64,000 bases of DNA from DUPU01 sp050952465 (GCA_050952465.1 JBMNKZ010000007.1:372001-436000); one strand, 5' to 3'. Positions 44,816 through 54,055 are shown, counted from the first letter of the stretch. Made by a program: numbers and translations. Notes: a model not told the origin generated them from the sequence alone.

Positions 44816-44891
44816 CTTCGTCAGTTGGGGTTTTCTTCCATCCCCCACTGATGGTTAGTTGAACCAATCGGATTTTAACGGGCAGACGAAG
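44816..44891 (+). ncRNA. Candidate structured RNA upstream of the germinant receptor operon
   Basis: An outer stem CTTCGTC/GACGAAG encloses a hairpin CAGTTGGGG/CCCCCACTG, a small hairpin GGTT/AACC and an unpaired AATCGGATTTTAACGGGCA, suggesting a three-way junction. It lies about 170 bases before the ger fusion gene in a 360-base gap with no other gene. It does not match a riboswitch class I can name. Strand is assumed from the downstream gene. Confidence 0.4.
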
Positions 44892-45059
44892 AGTTCACCC
44901 CTACTATCAGCAACAAAAAGAAGACTATATCTTTTGGGGGATATTTTTATATGGAATGGAGAAAAATATTTTGAGATCAACAATGTAAAAATGATAAAGG
45001 CTGCAAATAAAGCTATTAAGGTGCAGTTTATGAAATAATCGAGAAAATGGTGATACCTT

Positions 45060-47363
45060 TTGGCTTTTAAATTCTTTAAAAGAAATAAAGATGAACGGCA
45101 GAACCAAATTAAAACTAGGGAAATTGCCGAGTCAGATCATAGTTCGCTGGCAGATCCCTCCAGTGCAGAATTTGAGAAGGCTGCTTTAGTTGATGTACTG
45201 CCCCGTGATTTAGACCAAATAGTCAGAGGATCAAGAAGAAAATTTACCGAGCAGCTCACCTTTAATCTAGTCTTTTTGAAAGAGCAGCTGCCTGAATCAA
45301 ATATTGTATTTGAACAATATAAGGTCGGATCAGTTTCTAAAAAAAATGTGGTAATCGCATATCTTAAGGGAGTGGCAAATGAAGAAATATTAGCGGAAAT
45401 AAGAAAGCGCATAGCGGCAATTAAGGCACCGGCAATATTAGAAAGTAGCCAAATTGAACGAAATATCGAGAATTCAAATCTTAGTCCCTTTCCTCAGCTA
45501 GAAACAACAGATCGTCTTAATGTAGTAGAATCAGCTCTGATTCAGGGTAGATTTGCTATTTTGGTAGATGGAAGCCCCACGGTTTTATTGGCTCCTGCTA
45601 CCTTCTATGAGCTAATGGATGTGCCGGCAGATGTTTACGGTAGGTGGTTTTTTGCGACCAGTTTTTTTCGCATTGCTCGGTACATCATGTTTATTTTGGC
45701 TGCCATTCTCCCAGGATTTTATATTGCTCTAACTTCATATAATCTTGAGTTCATTCCCACCAACTTGGCTTTGCTAATTGCCGCCAACAGGGAAATAGCT
45801 CCTTTCCCTATATATTTTGAAACTTTTGTCATGATGGGTATTGCGGAGGCTGTCCGGATGATGATGGAGAGAATACCATCAACTTTCGGTTCAACTATAG
45901 CCTTATTTGCCGGAATAGTATTGGCTATAGCCGGAATTGAAGCAGAAGTTATTGGATCACCAGTAGTTATAGTTGTTACCCTGACCATCATAGCTTCATT
46001 TGGGATTCCTAATTATGACTTGCGTATGTCCGTGAGAATTATCCAGTTCTTCACCATGATAGCGAGCACCTTATTTGGTCTTTTTGGTTTCGCGGTGGCT
46101 TTTTTTTATATTGCCATTCACATGGTTTCCTTAAAGTCTTTTGGAATTCCCTATATGACACCCCTTGCACCGATAGAAGGAAGTGCCATAGGGCATACAA
46201 TTTTGAGAGAAAACACCCGAATTATGCCCCAGGATGAAACATATAAGCCTAATAAAAACCGGGAAACTTCCGTAAAACCAAAAACCATAGATCCTAAAGC
46301 AATCGCTATTGTGTTAATATCAGCTCTATTAGAATATGAATTATTCACTACTTCTAAATCTATTGTTAAAATTGCGGAACAAGACGCTTGGATTTGCATG
46401 CTGCTTGCTATTCCAATTGTTTCGATATTTACCTATTTATTGGTGAAGCTTATTTCTCGTTTCCCTAATAAAAATTTCTTTGAATTCAGTAAAAATATCT
46501 GGGGAAAGGTTTTAGGGGCCATTATCATTATAGCTTATCTTGGTTTTTGGATGGTATTTCTGGGCATGTCCTTCAAGAACTTTGGCGAAGCTAATAAAAT
46601 GCTGTTTTTGCCGGAAGCCCCCATGATAATATCTATTAGTTTATTAGCCGTCGGCGCCATCAGCCTATGTCTTTATGGGTTCGCACCTATAGTAAGGTTC
46701 TACCAGTTGGTTTTTCCTTTTATGATATTACCGCTGCTCTTTGCCGCTGCAATTTCCTTTAGATCAATTAATATGCAAAATTTTTTTCCTATCCTTGGTA
46801 ACGGGTGGTTACCTGTTTTGAAAGGCGCCGTTCTATTAACCGGCGCGTTTCAGGGATTGGAAATAATTTTATTTCTTGGTCCCTTTATAAAGGATAAAAA
46901 AGCATTAGTAAAACCCGCATTAATTGGGGTGAATTTTGTTTTGTTCTTGAATTTATTCCAAACGATTATGGCTATAGGGATCTTTGGTGTGGAGAATATC
47001 AAGGAATCAATTTTCCCAGGCGTTAATATATTAAGTTCTATTACTCTTCCTGGGTTTCCTGTAGAACGGTTTGAGCTGTTTTTAACACTGCCCTGGTTAT
47101 TTGCCATGTTTACCACTATTGTCATATATGTTTACCTAATTACCGAGGGCCTGCTGCATCTGTTAAATAAAAATCGGTACAGAAAGGCTATTACTATTAT
47201 CGTCACAGTGAGTTCCCTAGCAGGCGTTTACTTAATCCCTAATGCGGCCTGGGCAATTAAGCTCCGGAGTTTATTCCATTACCCTAGTTATATATTTCTA
47301 TACATCTTACCTGTATTGACCCTTTTGGCCGCCGTAATAAGAAGGAAGGGGTCTCTAAAATGA
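45060..47363 (+). CDS. Germinant receptor fusion protein: GerA-type A subunit joined to GerB-type B subunit
   Basis: This 767-residue protein joins two normally separate receptor subunits. Residues 1-390 match the A subunit: cytoplasmic domain (DLDQIVRGSRRKFTEQL, LSPFPQLETTDRLNVV, GRFAILVDGSPTVLLAPATF), then membrane segments (ILPGFYIALTSYNLEFIPT, REIAPFPIYFETFVMMGIAE, GIPNYDLRMSVRI, MTPLAP). Residues about 410-767 match the B subunit, an APC-type spore permease with about ten segments. The A part is roughly 90-100 residues shorter than usual; the first N-terminal subdomain is missing. The start is a TTG with a weak GGTGA site. The C lipoprotein gene follows with a 4-base overlap, so fusion plus C would form a complete receptor in the spore inner membrane. 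Confidence 0.88.
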   Translation: MAFKFFKRNKDERQNQIKTREIAESDHSSLADPSSAEFEKAALVDVLPRDLDQIVRGSRRKFTEQLTFNLVFLKEQLPESNIVFEQYKVGSVSKKNVVIAYLKGVANEEILAEIRKRIAAIKAPAILESSQIERNIENSNLSPFPQLETTDRLNVVESALIQGRFAILVDGSPTVLLAPATFYELMDVPADVYGRWFFATSFFRIARYIMFILAAILPGFYIALTSYNLEFIPTNLALLIAANREIAPFPIYFETFVMMGIAEAVRMMMERIPSTFGSTIALFAGIVLAIAGIEAEVIGSPVVIVVTLTIIASFGIPNYDLRMSVRIIQFFTMIASTLFGLFGFAVAFFYIAIHMVSLKSFGIPYMTPLAPIEGSAIGHTILRENTRIMPQDETYKPNKNRETSVKPKTIDPKAIAIVLISALLEYELFTTSKSIVKIAEQDAWICMLLAIPIVSIFTYLLVKLISRFPNKNFFEFSKNIWGKVLGAIIIIAYLGFWMVFLGMSFKNFGEANKMLFLPEAPMIISISLLAVGAISLCLYGFAPIVRFYQLVFPFMILPLLFAAAISFRSINMQNFFPILGNGWLPVLKGAVLLTGAFQGLEIILFLGPFIKDKKALVKPALIGVNFVLFLNLFQTIMAIGIFGVENIKESIFPGVNILSSITLPGFPVERFELFLTLPWLFAMFTTIVIYVYLITEGLLHLLNKNRYRKAITIIVTVSSLAGVYLIPNAAWAIKLRSLFHYPSYIFLYILPVLTLLAAVIRRKGSLK

Positions 47364-48469
47364 AAAAAATGTTTCTTTATTTAACATTAATGCTTTTTTG
47401 TTTGGTTAATATTGGATGCTGGGATATTCGCGATATTAGCAGAAGAGCTATGATTACCGCTATCGGTATTGATAAGACGGAGGAGACAAGTACTTCTTAT
47501 AACTTCACCTTTGAAATTATTAAACCGGCGAGTCTCAAAGAAGAAACCCAGGAAACAGCCAATATGATAGAGACAGTTGAGGGGACAAGCCTGAGGGAGG
47601 CCATGGAAAAATTGCAGGTGAAAGTTTCCCGTCTTGCCTTTCTGGGACATTTACAGGTGGTTTTGATAGGTGAGAATGCAGGCAGAAAAAACTTTAAAGA
47701 TATATCAGACATGATTTTTCGCGAGCCTCAAGTTGCATCAAGAGTCCGTCTGATGTTTGTGCAAAACGGAGAAGCCAAGGATATCCTTGAGGCGAAACCA
47801 AAGCTTTATAAATATGTGGCAGCTGAACTAGTCGCAATGACCATGCTTGAATATGAACTGTCCTTAGCAAGAACCCAACCCTTCTATCAATTTCTTAATG
47901 AGCTCAGAAGCACTAAAGGAAGAGGTCTTGTTAACCGTGTTTTAGCGACAGAGAATGATAAAGTAATAGTCCTTGACGGAGGGGCGGTATTTAATAACTG
48001 GGAATTAATTGACTGGTTAAGCAGTGAAGAAACACAAGCTGCCAATTGGCTTGTAGGTAATTCTGATGCTACATTGGTAGGAAATTTGGACAAAGGTATT
48101 TTTACCTACCGCAGCGATGAAAAGAAATTAAGTATTAAACCTTTAATGCAAGAAGAAGATCTAAGGTTACTGATTTCTCTCGATACTAGTGGGGAGATTT
48201 TATCAAAACAAGGCAGTGCTATGGATCTGACAAAACCCGATAATATAAAAAAATTAGAAAAATTATTTTCCGATGTCATAGCCAGTCAAATTCAATCAGC
48301 TGTGAAAAAATCACAAACAGAGGGTGTAGATTACTTAGGTATTGGCAATGCTGTCAAGCGTAAGGAACCGAAACTATATAAAAGCATTAAGTGGGAAGAG
48401 GTTTATCCGACTATTTCTATTGATATCAAAGTAAATGCAAAAATAGAGCATGTCGGTCTTTCGGAGTGA
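47360..48469 (+). CDS. Germinant receptor C subunit lipoprotein (GerC family)
   Basis: The 369-residue protein has a lipoprotein signal (MKKMFLYLTLMLFCLVNIGC) and the GerC start after the lipidated Cys (CWDIRDISRRAMITAIGIDK). The domain order follows the Ger(x)C family through the C-terminal EEVYPTISIDIKVNAKI. It anchors in the spore inner membrane and completes the receptor formed with the upstream fusion protein. Overlap with that gene is 4 bases (ATGA). Confidence 0.94.
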   Translation: MKKMFLYLTLMLFCLVNIGCWDIRDISRRAMITAIGIDKTEETSTSYNFTFEIIKPASLKEETQETANMIETVEGTSLREAMEKLQVKVSRLAFLGHLQVVLIGENAGRKNFKDISDMIFREPQVASRVRLMFVQNGEAKDILEAKPKLYKYVAAELVAMTMLEYELSLARTQPFYQFLNELRSTKGRGLVNRVLATENDKVIVLDGGAVFNNWELIDWLSSEETQAANWLVGNSDATLVGNLDKGIFTYRSDEKKLSIKPLMQEEDLRLLISLDTSGEILSKQGSAMDLTKPDNIKKLEKLFSDVIASQIQSAVKKSQTEGVDYLGIGNAVKRKEPKLYKSIKWEEVYPTISIDIKVNAKIEHVGLSE

Positions 48470-48551
48470 TACTTAGAATAAATACTTAAGGAGTAATTGG
48501 CTACTGATCGTTATTGGATTATATCTTTGAAAATTTTGCTAAAGTTCTCTT

Positions 48552-49415
48552 TTATTTCTTCCGAACAGGAATCCAAACTTCACTATAAGCGTAATCTTTT
48601 TTATGTTTATCCATTTTAGTAAAAGAAAACGACGGGGCATTGATTACCTCGTAATTGGAAGACGGAAGCCATTCTGAATATACTTTTGCCATTGTTTGTT
48701 GTAACGTAGAGGGAAATGGCCCTTCATTAGGGAATATTGCCCAAGTGCCGGCTGCAACGGGCACTTTATCTAATAGATCACTTACTTGATTCTCAGTCGT
48801 TAAAACACCTATCAAGTGAGTTAAATCTCCTTCCTCTTTTAAGAAATTAAAATCAGCATCATAAGAAGCATTAACAATTTCATAAGGCTCTATATTTTGA
48901 AGGGAATGCATTTCTTTTTTTTGTTCGTCCGTTATACTCATTGCAAGCTTAACAATCTCGTGATTAACACCTTCAAATTGCATAGGAACACGTTTACTTA
49001 CACCGACCAAATTAAACGCTGGTTTATCCTCAATTCTAAATTCCATGGTAACTCCTCCCTTAACGGTTATAACGAATGAAAGTTTGGGAAACGATTTACT
49101 GAGGCCTTTTTTAATAACATCTGAGGGTAGAAATCCACTCCATTTTTTAAATGCTCGTGTAAAGCCGTCCATTGACTGATAACCATATTTAAAAGCAACA
49201 TCTGTTACTTTTTCTCTATTTAATAAATCCTTATTTGCTTCTGACAGTTTTCTGTTTTTAATATATTCACTAAGCGTCAACCCTGAAAGATAAAAAAATA
49301 TCTTTCTAAAGTGATAGTCAGAAACCCCGGCAAATTCAGAAATTCTTTCAAGAGAAAGATCATCTGTTAAATGATCTTCAATATAGTCAATCACATGGTT
49401 TAATTTGTTTAACAT
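48552..49415 (-). CDS. AraC-family regulator with GyrI-like effector domain
   Basis: The 287-residue protein has an N-terminal AraC DNA-binding domain with two helix-turn-helices (LSLERISEFAGVSDYHFRKIF and VTDVAFKYGYQSMDGFTRAFKKW, about 20-95). Its C-terminal GyrI-like ligand-binding domain contains DKPAFNLVGVSKRVPM and AGTWAIFPNEGPFPSTLQQT. Such proteins (Rob/SoxS-like, BltR-type) often respond to amphipathic compounds. It stands alone; the adjacent minus-strand membrane protein could be a target but this is not shown. Confidence 0.9.
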   Translation of the reverse strand: MLNKLNHVIDYIEDHLTDDLSLERISEFAGVSDYHFRKIFFYLSGLTLSEYIKNRKLSEANKDLLNREKVTDVAFKYGYQSMDGFTRAFKKWSGFLPSDVIKKGLSKSFPKLSFVITVKGGVTMEFRIEDKPAFNLVGVSKRVPMQFEGVNHEIVKLAMSITDEQKKEMHSLQNIEPYEIVNASYDADFNFLKEEGDLTHLIGVLTTENQVSDLLDKVPVAAGTWAIFPNEGPFPSTLQQTMAKVYSEWLPSSNYEVINAPSFSFTKMDKHKKDYAYSEVWIPVRKK

Positions 49416-49562
49416 TATCCCCTCTCCCCTTTTTATATCTACATATTACTAAAGCTACTTAAACGATGCTCGACCTTTTTAACACAAAAAATATCGAATC
49501 AATTATATAAAATTATGAATATAATCCCTGAATTAGGGAATTAAGGGTAGGATTTGCGAAAA

Positions 49563-50147
49563 TTATATCTTTCTTGCTTTCTTAGGCCTTTTAAAAATTA
49601 TACTCTTCTCTTGCGTATTATTTTCCGGCCTCTTTTTTTGGGATGGAACAGGTAAAACATGATATTTGCGTATTTTTGTTTTTCTGGGCACTTTATTTTT
49701 TGCAGCAATTCTTGTGTAAAATGTATTTAATAAAAATGCTGTTATTAATCCCCAATAACCAGAGGTAAAAAGGGTGACAAGTGCTTCTTGGGCAGGTTTT
49801 TTCATAATCATTGGTACTTTGTAAAGGGTGCTTATTGATGCTAAGAAAAACCAAACACCAGCACCGCATAAAAATCCTTTTACAAATAGATATCTTCGGG
49901 AAGATAGATAAATAAGAACGGCAAAAATGGTGCCGCTTATTCCGGATACCATTAAATGTGCTAAGAACCCAACAACGTAATCCAAGAATTGATATTTAGG
50001 TCTTGCAAGTAGTATTATCATCCCATAGTCGTAAACTAATATGTCTGTTAAACCCAGAAACTTAGCCGGCATGCCCATTGTTAATAAGGCAATTATTCCA
50101 GCCGCTATACCGGAAAAACTTCCAAAAATAAATCTGTCTTTTTTCAC
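49563..50147 (-). CDS. Integral membrane protein, unknown
   Basis: The 194-residue protein has four predicted membrane segments in the first 145 residues (GSFSGIAAGIIALLTMGMPA, YVVGFLAHLMVSGISGTIFAVLIYL, GFLCGAGVWFFLASIS, GYWGLITAFLLNTFYT) and a very basic, Lys/Arg-rich cytoplasmic tail of about 45 residues. The segment layout suggests a small conserved spore-former membrane protein, but I cannot name the family. The start is preceded by a weak GGTG-type site. Confidence 0.6.
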   Translation of the reverse strand: MKKDRFIFGSFSGIAAGIIALLTMGMPAKFLGLTDILVYDYGMIILLARPKYQFLDYVVGFLAHLMVSGISGTIFAVLIYLSSRRYLFVKGFLCGAGVWFFLASISTLYKVPMIMKKPAQEALVTLFTSGYWGLITAFLLNTFYTRIAAKNKVPRKTKIRKYHVLPVPSQKKRPENNTQEKSIIFKRPKKARKI

Positions 50148-50220
50148 CAGTACACCTTCTTAATGCGGTTTAAGCTTAATATTATTATTACTTTTTACTG
50201 GTGATTTTATCCTTGGACAA

Positions 50221-51009
50221 TTAAAGGTTTAAAATCCGCTTGGCATTATCCCCCAAAATTAATCTGAGTTCTTCACTACTAAGATTTAGTGATTTTAAAT
50301 TCTGTATTTCCGTACCAGGTTTTGTCCAGGGTGAATCGGTGCCAAATAGAATTTTATCCGCCCCGTGGGCCCTGATTATTTTTTTCATGTTAGCAGCCCC
50401 AAGTTTATGGAATGAAAATGATGTATCGAAATAAATATTCTTCCCCACCAAAACTTCTGATACTTCTTCCCACAGGTTGTACCCACCCATATGAGCAGCA
50501 ATAATGACAGCTCCGGAAAAGGAATCTATTACCTTTTTTAGTCTTTTCACGGTGCAATGACAGGTGTCAGGAAAGCCCACATCAATACCGGCATGAAAAA
50601 TGATGATTAATCCGGCGTCAAAGATTTTTTCATAGAAACGAAATATTCTGGGCTCGTCAACAAAAAAGTTTTGATATTCCGGGTGAAATTTGATTCCTTT
50701 TATGCCCTGTTCTTGAAGCCATTTTATTTCGTCCTGCCATTTTGAAAAATCCGGATGGAGAGTGCCAAAGTTAATAATTTGATGATCGGAGACATCTTTA
50801 GCCCAACGGTTAATAACTGGGGTCTGTTCCGGCTTGGTAGCGATAGGTAAAATCACGCTTTTATCGACTTTGGCTTCAGCCATTAATTTTTTTAATTTGG
50901 CTAAGGTGCCATCGGCAAAGGGTGATACATTACCTTTTTTGGCCAGGAAGGAAATGGCTTTTGGGGCTAGTATATCCGGAAAACAATGGGTGTGAATGTC
51001 AATAATCAT
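50221..51009 (-). CDS. Amidohydrolase family protein (PF04909-like)
   Basis: The 262-residue protein starts at the ATG at 51009, 8 bases after GGAGG; the longer frame adds an implausible leader. It has the metal-dependent TIM-barrel motifs: IIDIHTHCFPD, KGIKFHPEYQ, IIFHAGIDVG, IIAAHMGG and a late ILFGTDSPW with the catalytic Asp. Related enzymes are decarboxylases or hydrolases of small acids. Substrate unknown. Confidence 0.85.
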   Translation of the reverse strand: MIIDIHTHCFPDILAPKAISFLAKKGNVSPFADGTLAKLKKLMAEAKVDKSVILPIATKPEQTPVINRWAKDVSDHQIINFGTLHPDFSKWQDEIKWLQEQGIKGIKFHPEYQNFFVDEPRIFRFYEKIFDAGLIIIFHAGIDVGFPDTCHCTVKRLKKVIDSFSGAVIIAAHMGGYNLWEEVSEVLVGKNIYFDTSFSFHKLGAANMKKIIRAHGADKILFGTDSPWTKPGTEIQNLKSLNLSSEELRLILGDNAKRILNL

Positions 51010-51170
51010 TAGCTGAACCTCCGGTAAAGAAAACAAAAACTTCATAAACATAATAACAAATAGGAAAAGCAATTGCAAAAAACAGTGGAAGTATAAATAA
51101 AGAATTAACAGGTATAAAATATGCAAATAATCGCCATAATATGGATAAAAACTAAGTTATGGTGATTAAT

Positions 51171-51794
51171 ATGAAAAAATTGATAATAATATTAGTAATG
51201 GTTTTAATACTGCTTACTCCGATAGAAACGACAAATGCGGAAGCTGAAACAATATCTTTTACCCAAAAAGCAGTAAGTTTCATGCTAATTAAACCTGTGA
51301 TTCAGGATATAAGCGAAAGAGCAGAATTAACATATTCTCAAATAGATCATAAGACGAAAAGCGGTAAACCGGAGTTTAATAAACAATTGGTAGTTTCTAA
51401 GCTAAAGAAAATAAGTTCTAGGGAAATAAGATCAATGAATAATTTCACGTCGGACTTACTAATCGAAACAAAGGAAAGAAAAACGGCAAATAATATTTCC
51501 CGGCATGACACAAGAAAAACGCCACAGATATTTGAAGCTACTGCTTATTGCAGTTGTGTCAAGTGCTGCGGGAAAAGTGACGGTATTACTAAAAGCGGGG
51601 TAAAGGTACATCAAGGGACTCTGGCTGTGGATCCTCGGGTAATTCCCTTCGGAACTAAAGTCTACATAGAGGGCATGGGGTGGTTTGTGGCAGAGGATAC
51701 GGGTAACTTCTCCGGAAAGAGAATAGACATCTATATGGAAACTCATGAAGAAGCATTACAATTCGGCAGGAGAAAAGTTAAGGTAGTTTATTAA
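51171..51794 (+). CDS. 3D-domain cell-wall protein
   Basis: The 207-residue protein has a signal peptide (MKKLIIILVMVLILLTPIETTNA), a polar linker and a C-terminal 3D domain: FEATAYCSCVKCCGKSDGITKSG, LAVDPRVIPFGTKVYIEG, AEDTGNFSGKRIDIYM. The three conserved Asp residues give the 3D name. The fold is a double-psi barrel like lytic transglycosylase MltA, suggesting peptidoglycan cleavage in spores or during growth. An in-frame ATG at 51159 is also possible. Confidence 0.88.
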   Translation: MKKLIIILVMVLILLTPIETTNAEAETISFTQKAVSFMLIKPVIQDISERAELTYSQIDHKTKSGKPEFNKQLVVSKLKKISSREIRSMNNFTSDLLIETKERKTANNISRHDTRKTPQIFEATAYCSCVKCCGKSDGITKSGVKVHQGTLAVDPRVIPFGTKVYIEGMGWFVAEDTGNFSGKRIDIYMETHEEALQFGRRKVKVVY

Positions 51795-51819
51795 TGGAAA
51801 CATAAAATATGCTATAATA

Positions 51820-51866
51820 GGCCTGAGTGGCAGGGTAGTTTCACCCTGTCGCAAGGCTTTTTTTTA
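51820..51866 (+). terminator. Terminator after the 3D-domain gene
   Basis: An outer GCC/GGC and inner GCAGGGT/ACCCTGT stem is followed by at least seven T. A TATAAT lies immediately before it (51813-51818), so a short transcript beginning within the hairpin is also conceivable. Confidence 0.75.
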
Positions 51867-51897
51867 GTCTATTAAACAGGTGAGGTGAACAGTTGAG

Positions 51898-52638
51898 ATG
51901 AAAGGGATGTATCAAATTATTCTCTTTGACTTGGACGGAACTTTATTACCCTTGGATATTGATGTCTTTATCCGCAAATATTTTGAGGCAGTAACCCCGT
52001 TTTTTAAAGATTTGGTTGAGCCGGAGCTTTTTTTTAAGAACTTAATATCTTCTACGGAAAAGATGATCAAAAACCCTGGAGATTTTACTAATGAGGAAGT
52101 TTTTATGAAGAGTTTCCTGCCTGCCGTGGGCCGGGACCGGGAGACGATTTACCCTCATTTTAACCGTTTTTATGAGCATGAATTTCCCAAGCTAAAACAG
52201 TTTGCCGGATATAGTGAATGGTCGGCAAAAATTGTGGGTTTATTGGTGGAGAAAGGTTATTCCATAGTTCTTGCGACTAATCCAGTTTTTCCTCTCCGTG
52301 CCACGGAAGAAAGAATGGCCTGGGCAGGAGTGGGTCAGTTCCCATGGAGTTTGGTTACGACATATGAAAACTGCTCCGGTTGTAAGCCCAGCATTCACTA
52401 CTATCGAGGAATTTGTGAGAGATTGGGAGTAATTCCTGAGGATTGTTTAATGATTGGTAACGATGTACAAGAAGACCTGGTGGCAGGAACCATTGGGATG
52501 GATACCTTCCTGGTTACGGATTATCTGATTGATAGAGGTGAGCCCAATTATAATGCCCATTACCGAGGTACATTAGAGGAACTGTTTGGCTTTGTCAAAG
52601 GTTTACCCTATAGAGAAAAAGTTCTAAAGAAGGGTTAA
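51898..52638 (+). CDS. HAD family hydrolase, unknown substrate
   Basis: The 246-residue HAD protein has FDLDGTLLPL (nucleophile), VLATNPVFPL, the Lys of CKPSIHYY and IGNDVQEDLVAGTIG. A mainly helical cap lies between residues about 20 and 110. Such genes are widespread in Clostridia but not functionally assigned. The ATG follows GAGGTGA at about 10 bases. Confidence 0.82.
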   Translation: MKGMYQIILFDLDGTLLPLDIDVFIRKYFEAVTPFFKDLVEPELFFKNLISSTEKMIKNPGDFTNEEVFMKSFLPAVGRDRETIYPHFNRFYEHEFPKLKQFAGYSEWSAKIVGLLVEKGYSIVLATNPVFPLRATEERMAWAGVGQFPWSLVTTYENCSGCKPSIHYYRGICERLGVIPEDCLMIGNDVQEDLVAGTIGMDTFLVTDYLIDRGEPNYNAHYRGTLEELFGFVKGLPYREKVLKKG

Positions 52639-52745
52639 AAGGACCCCGGGATTCTGTTCATCTAGATGTCTCCGAAATAATCACATGAGGAGCACTTGGG
52701 ACATAAAATATAGTAGCATTTTACGTTCCGGGGAGGCGACTGTCT

Positions 52746-52904
52746 ATGGGTAAGGAAAACAACACTAATTCCCAGACCTGTTTTAATTTGTGCAATTGTT
52801 TGAATACATGTAATTTAACCGATGATGAACGAAAAAGGCTACTGGTTTTTCTCACGGAATGTTTAGCGGCTGTACTTAAAGTAGATGTAAAAATCAGTAC
52901 TTGA
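52746..52904 (+). CDS. Small Cys-rich protein, first of a tandem paralogous pair
   Basis: An ATG at 52746, 9 bases after GGGAGG, opens a 52-residue frame. The N-terminal half has four cysteines (CFNLCNCLNTC), the rest is an amphipathic helix-like DDERKRLLVFLTECLAAV ending LKVDVKIST. The last 25 or so residues resemble the end of the next small gene (LKVDLKITV), so the two are probably paralogues. No known family comes to mind. A metal- or disulfide-binding head is possible. Confidence 0.6.
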   Translation: MGKENNTNSQTCFNLCNCLNTCNLTDDERKRLLVFLTECLAAVLKVDVKIST

Positions 52905-52946
52905 TTTATCTATTAATATTAGGCAGGAGGCAGGGGGGAAGATTTT

Positions 52947-53123
52947 ATGAGCGATGCGGCTGATTTTGCTAAGATATTAGGTTGTTCTGATATAGATGCC
53001 CTGCTTACCTTATTAGGGAAGTCTGCGGAGACGATGTCCGATGCAGACAAGATCCGCCTGCTCCGGGTAGCCGTAGCTTTTTTAGGAGTCTGCTTAAAGG
53101 TTGATTTAAAGATAACTGTTTAA
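52947..53123 (+). CDS. Small protein, second of a tandem paralogous pair
   Basis: An ATG at 52947 preceded by GGAGGCAGGGGGG opens a 58-residue frame (MSDAADFAKILGCSDIDALL). Its C-terminus, DADKIRLLRVAVAFLGVCLKVDLKITV spread over about residues 32-58, parallels the upstream gene. The N-terminal half is different and lacks the Cys cluster, with only one Cys there. A terminator hairpin overlaps its stop, closing a two-gene unit downstream of the HAD hydrolase. Confidence 0.6.
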   Translation: MSDAADFAKILGCSDIDALLTLLGKSAETMSDADKIRLLRVAVAFLGVCLKVDLKITV

Positions 53124-53139
53124 ATCAACCTTTGTTTTT
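53096..53139 (+). terminator. Terminator of the small-protein pair
   Basis: AAAGGTTGATTTAAA pairs perfectly with TTTAAATCAACCTTT and is followed by GTTTTT. The stem overlaps the coding end of the second small gene, whose Lys-Val-Asp-Leu-Lys codons form its left arm. Confidence 0.85.
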
Positions 53140-53235
53140 CCGGTAGTTTATCGGGTAATTTAGTTGAACCAAACAAAGGGAAGGATTATAATTCTATATG
53201 ATGTAATATGACGAATTTTTCAGGTGGTGGTTTAC

Positions 53236-54033
53236 TTGCATCATAATAACCTTCCCATTGGTTTTTTTGATTCCGGATTGGGAGGAGTAAGCGTTTTAGC
53301 AGAGGCAGCCTGTCTTTTACCCTATGAGTCTTTAATATATTTGGGAGATACCGCCCATAGTCCCTATGGTACCAAGGACGCTAGCGTCGTGAAACGGTTT
53401 TCTTTACAAGCTGTTGACTTTTTGGTTAAGAAAGGAATCAAAGCTTTGGTGGTAGCCTGCAATACTGCTACCAGCGTGGCGATAAAAGATATCCGAGAAG
53501 CTTATGATATGCCCGTCATCGGTATGGAACCAGCTTTAAAGCCGGCTGTCGAAAAGGCTGATCAGGGTGAAATTGTGGTCATGGCCACTCCTGTTACCTT
53601 GAGGGAAAGAAAATTTCACTCCTTACTGAGTCTTTATGAGGACAATCATGATATTGTTCCCCTTCCTTGTCCTGGGCTGGTGGAACTGATTGAAAAGGGA
53701 ATATATTCCGGGGCACTTATTCAAAATTATTTAACCAATATCTTCGCACCACTGATAAAAGAGAAAATTTCCACAGTAGTCTTGGGATGCACTCATTATC
53801 TTTTTATTAAGAAAGAATTGGCAAAATTTATTCCTCATGTTCAAATTATTGATGGAAACCTGGGAACGGTAAAGAATCTACAACGTATTTTAAGTGAGAA
53901 GGGCCTATTGGCAAATCAAACCGGGAAAGAACGGACAATTACGTATTATTCCAGCGGTGAGCAAGAACCTTTTCTAGCTTTATGTCATGAATTATTTAAT
54001 TATTATACTGGGAGTTATTATACGCAGGCTTGA
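53236..54033 (+). CDS. murI: Glutamate racemase
   Basis: MurI makes D-glutamate for peptidoglycan. The protein has about 265 residues from the TTG at 53236, 8 bases after AGGTGG; the GTG at 53224 overlaps the site. It shows IGFFDSGLGGVSVL, GDTAHSPYG, the first catalytic Cys in VACNTATSVA and the second in VLGCTHYLF. It follows the small-protein unit and precedes a glucan phosphorylase. Confidence 0.97.
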   Translation: MHHNNLPIGFFDSGLGGVSVLAEAACLLPYESLIYLGDTAHSPYGTKDASVVKRFSLQAVDFLVKKGIKALVVACNTATSVAIKDIREAYDMPVIGMEPALKPAVEKADQGEIVVMATPVTLRERKFHSLLSLYEDNHDIVPLPCPGLVELIEKGIYSGALIQNYLTNIFAPLIKEKISTVVLGCTHYLFIKKELAKFIPHVQIIDGNLGTVKNLQRILSEKGLLANQTGKERTITYYSSGEQEPFLALCHELFNYYTGSYYTQA

Positions 54034-54055
54034 CCTTTTGGTTGAGCCTGCTTTC
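54025..54055 (+). terminator. Hairpin at the end of murI
   Basis: CAGGCTTGACC pairs with GGTTGAGCCTG around TTTT; the T-tail is weak (CTTTCG). It overlaps the murI stop. Confidence 0.6.
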
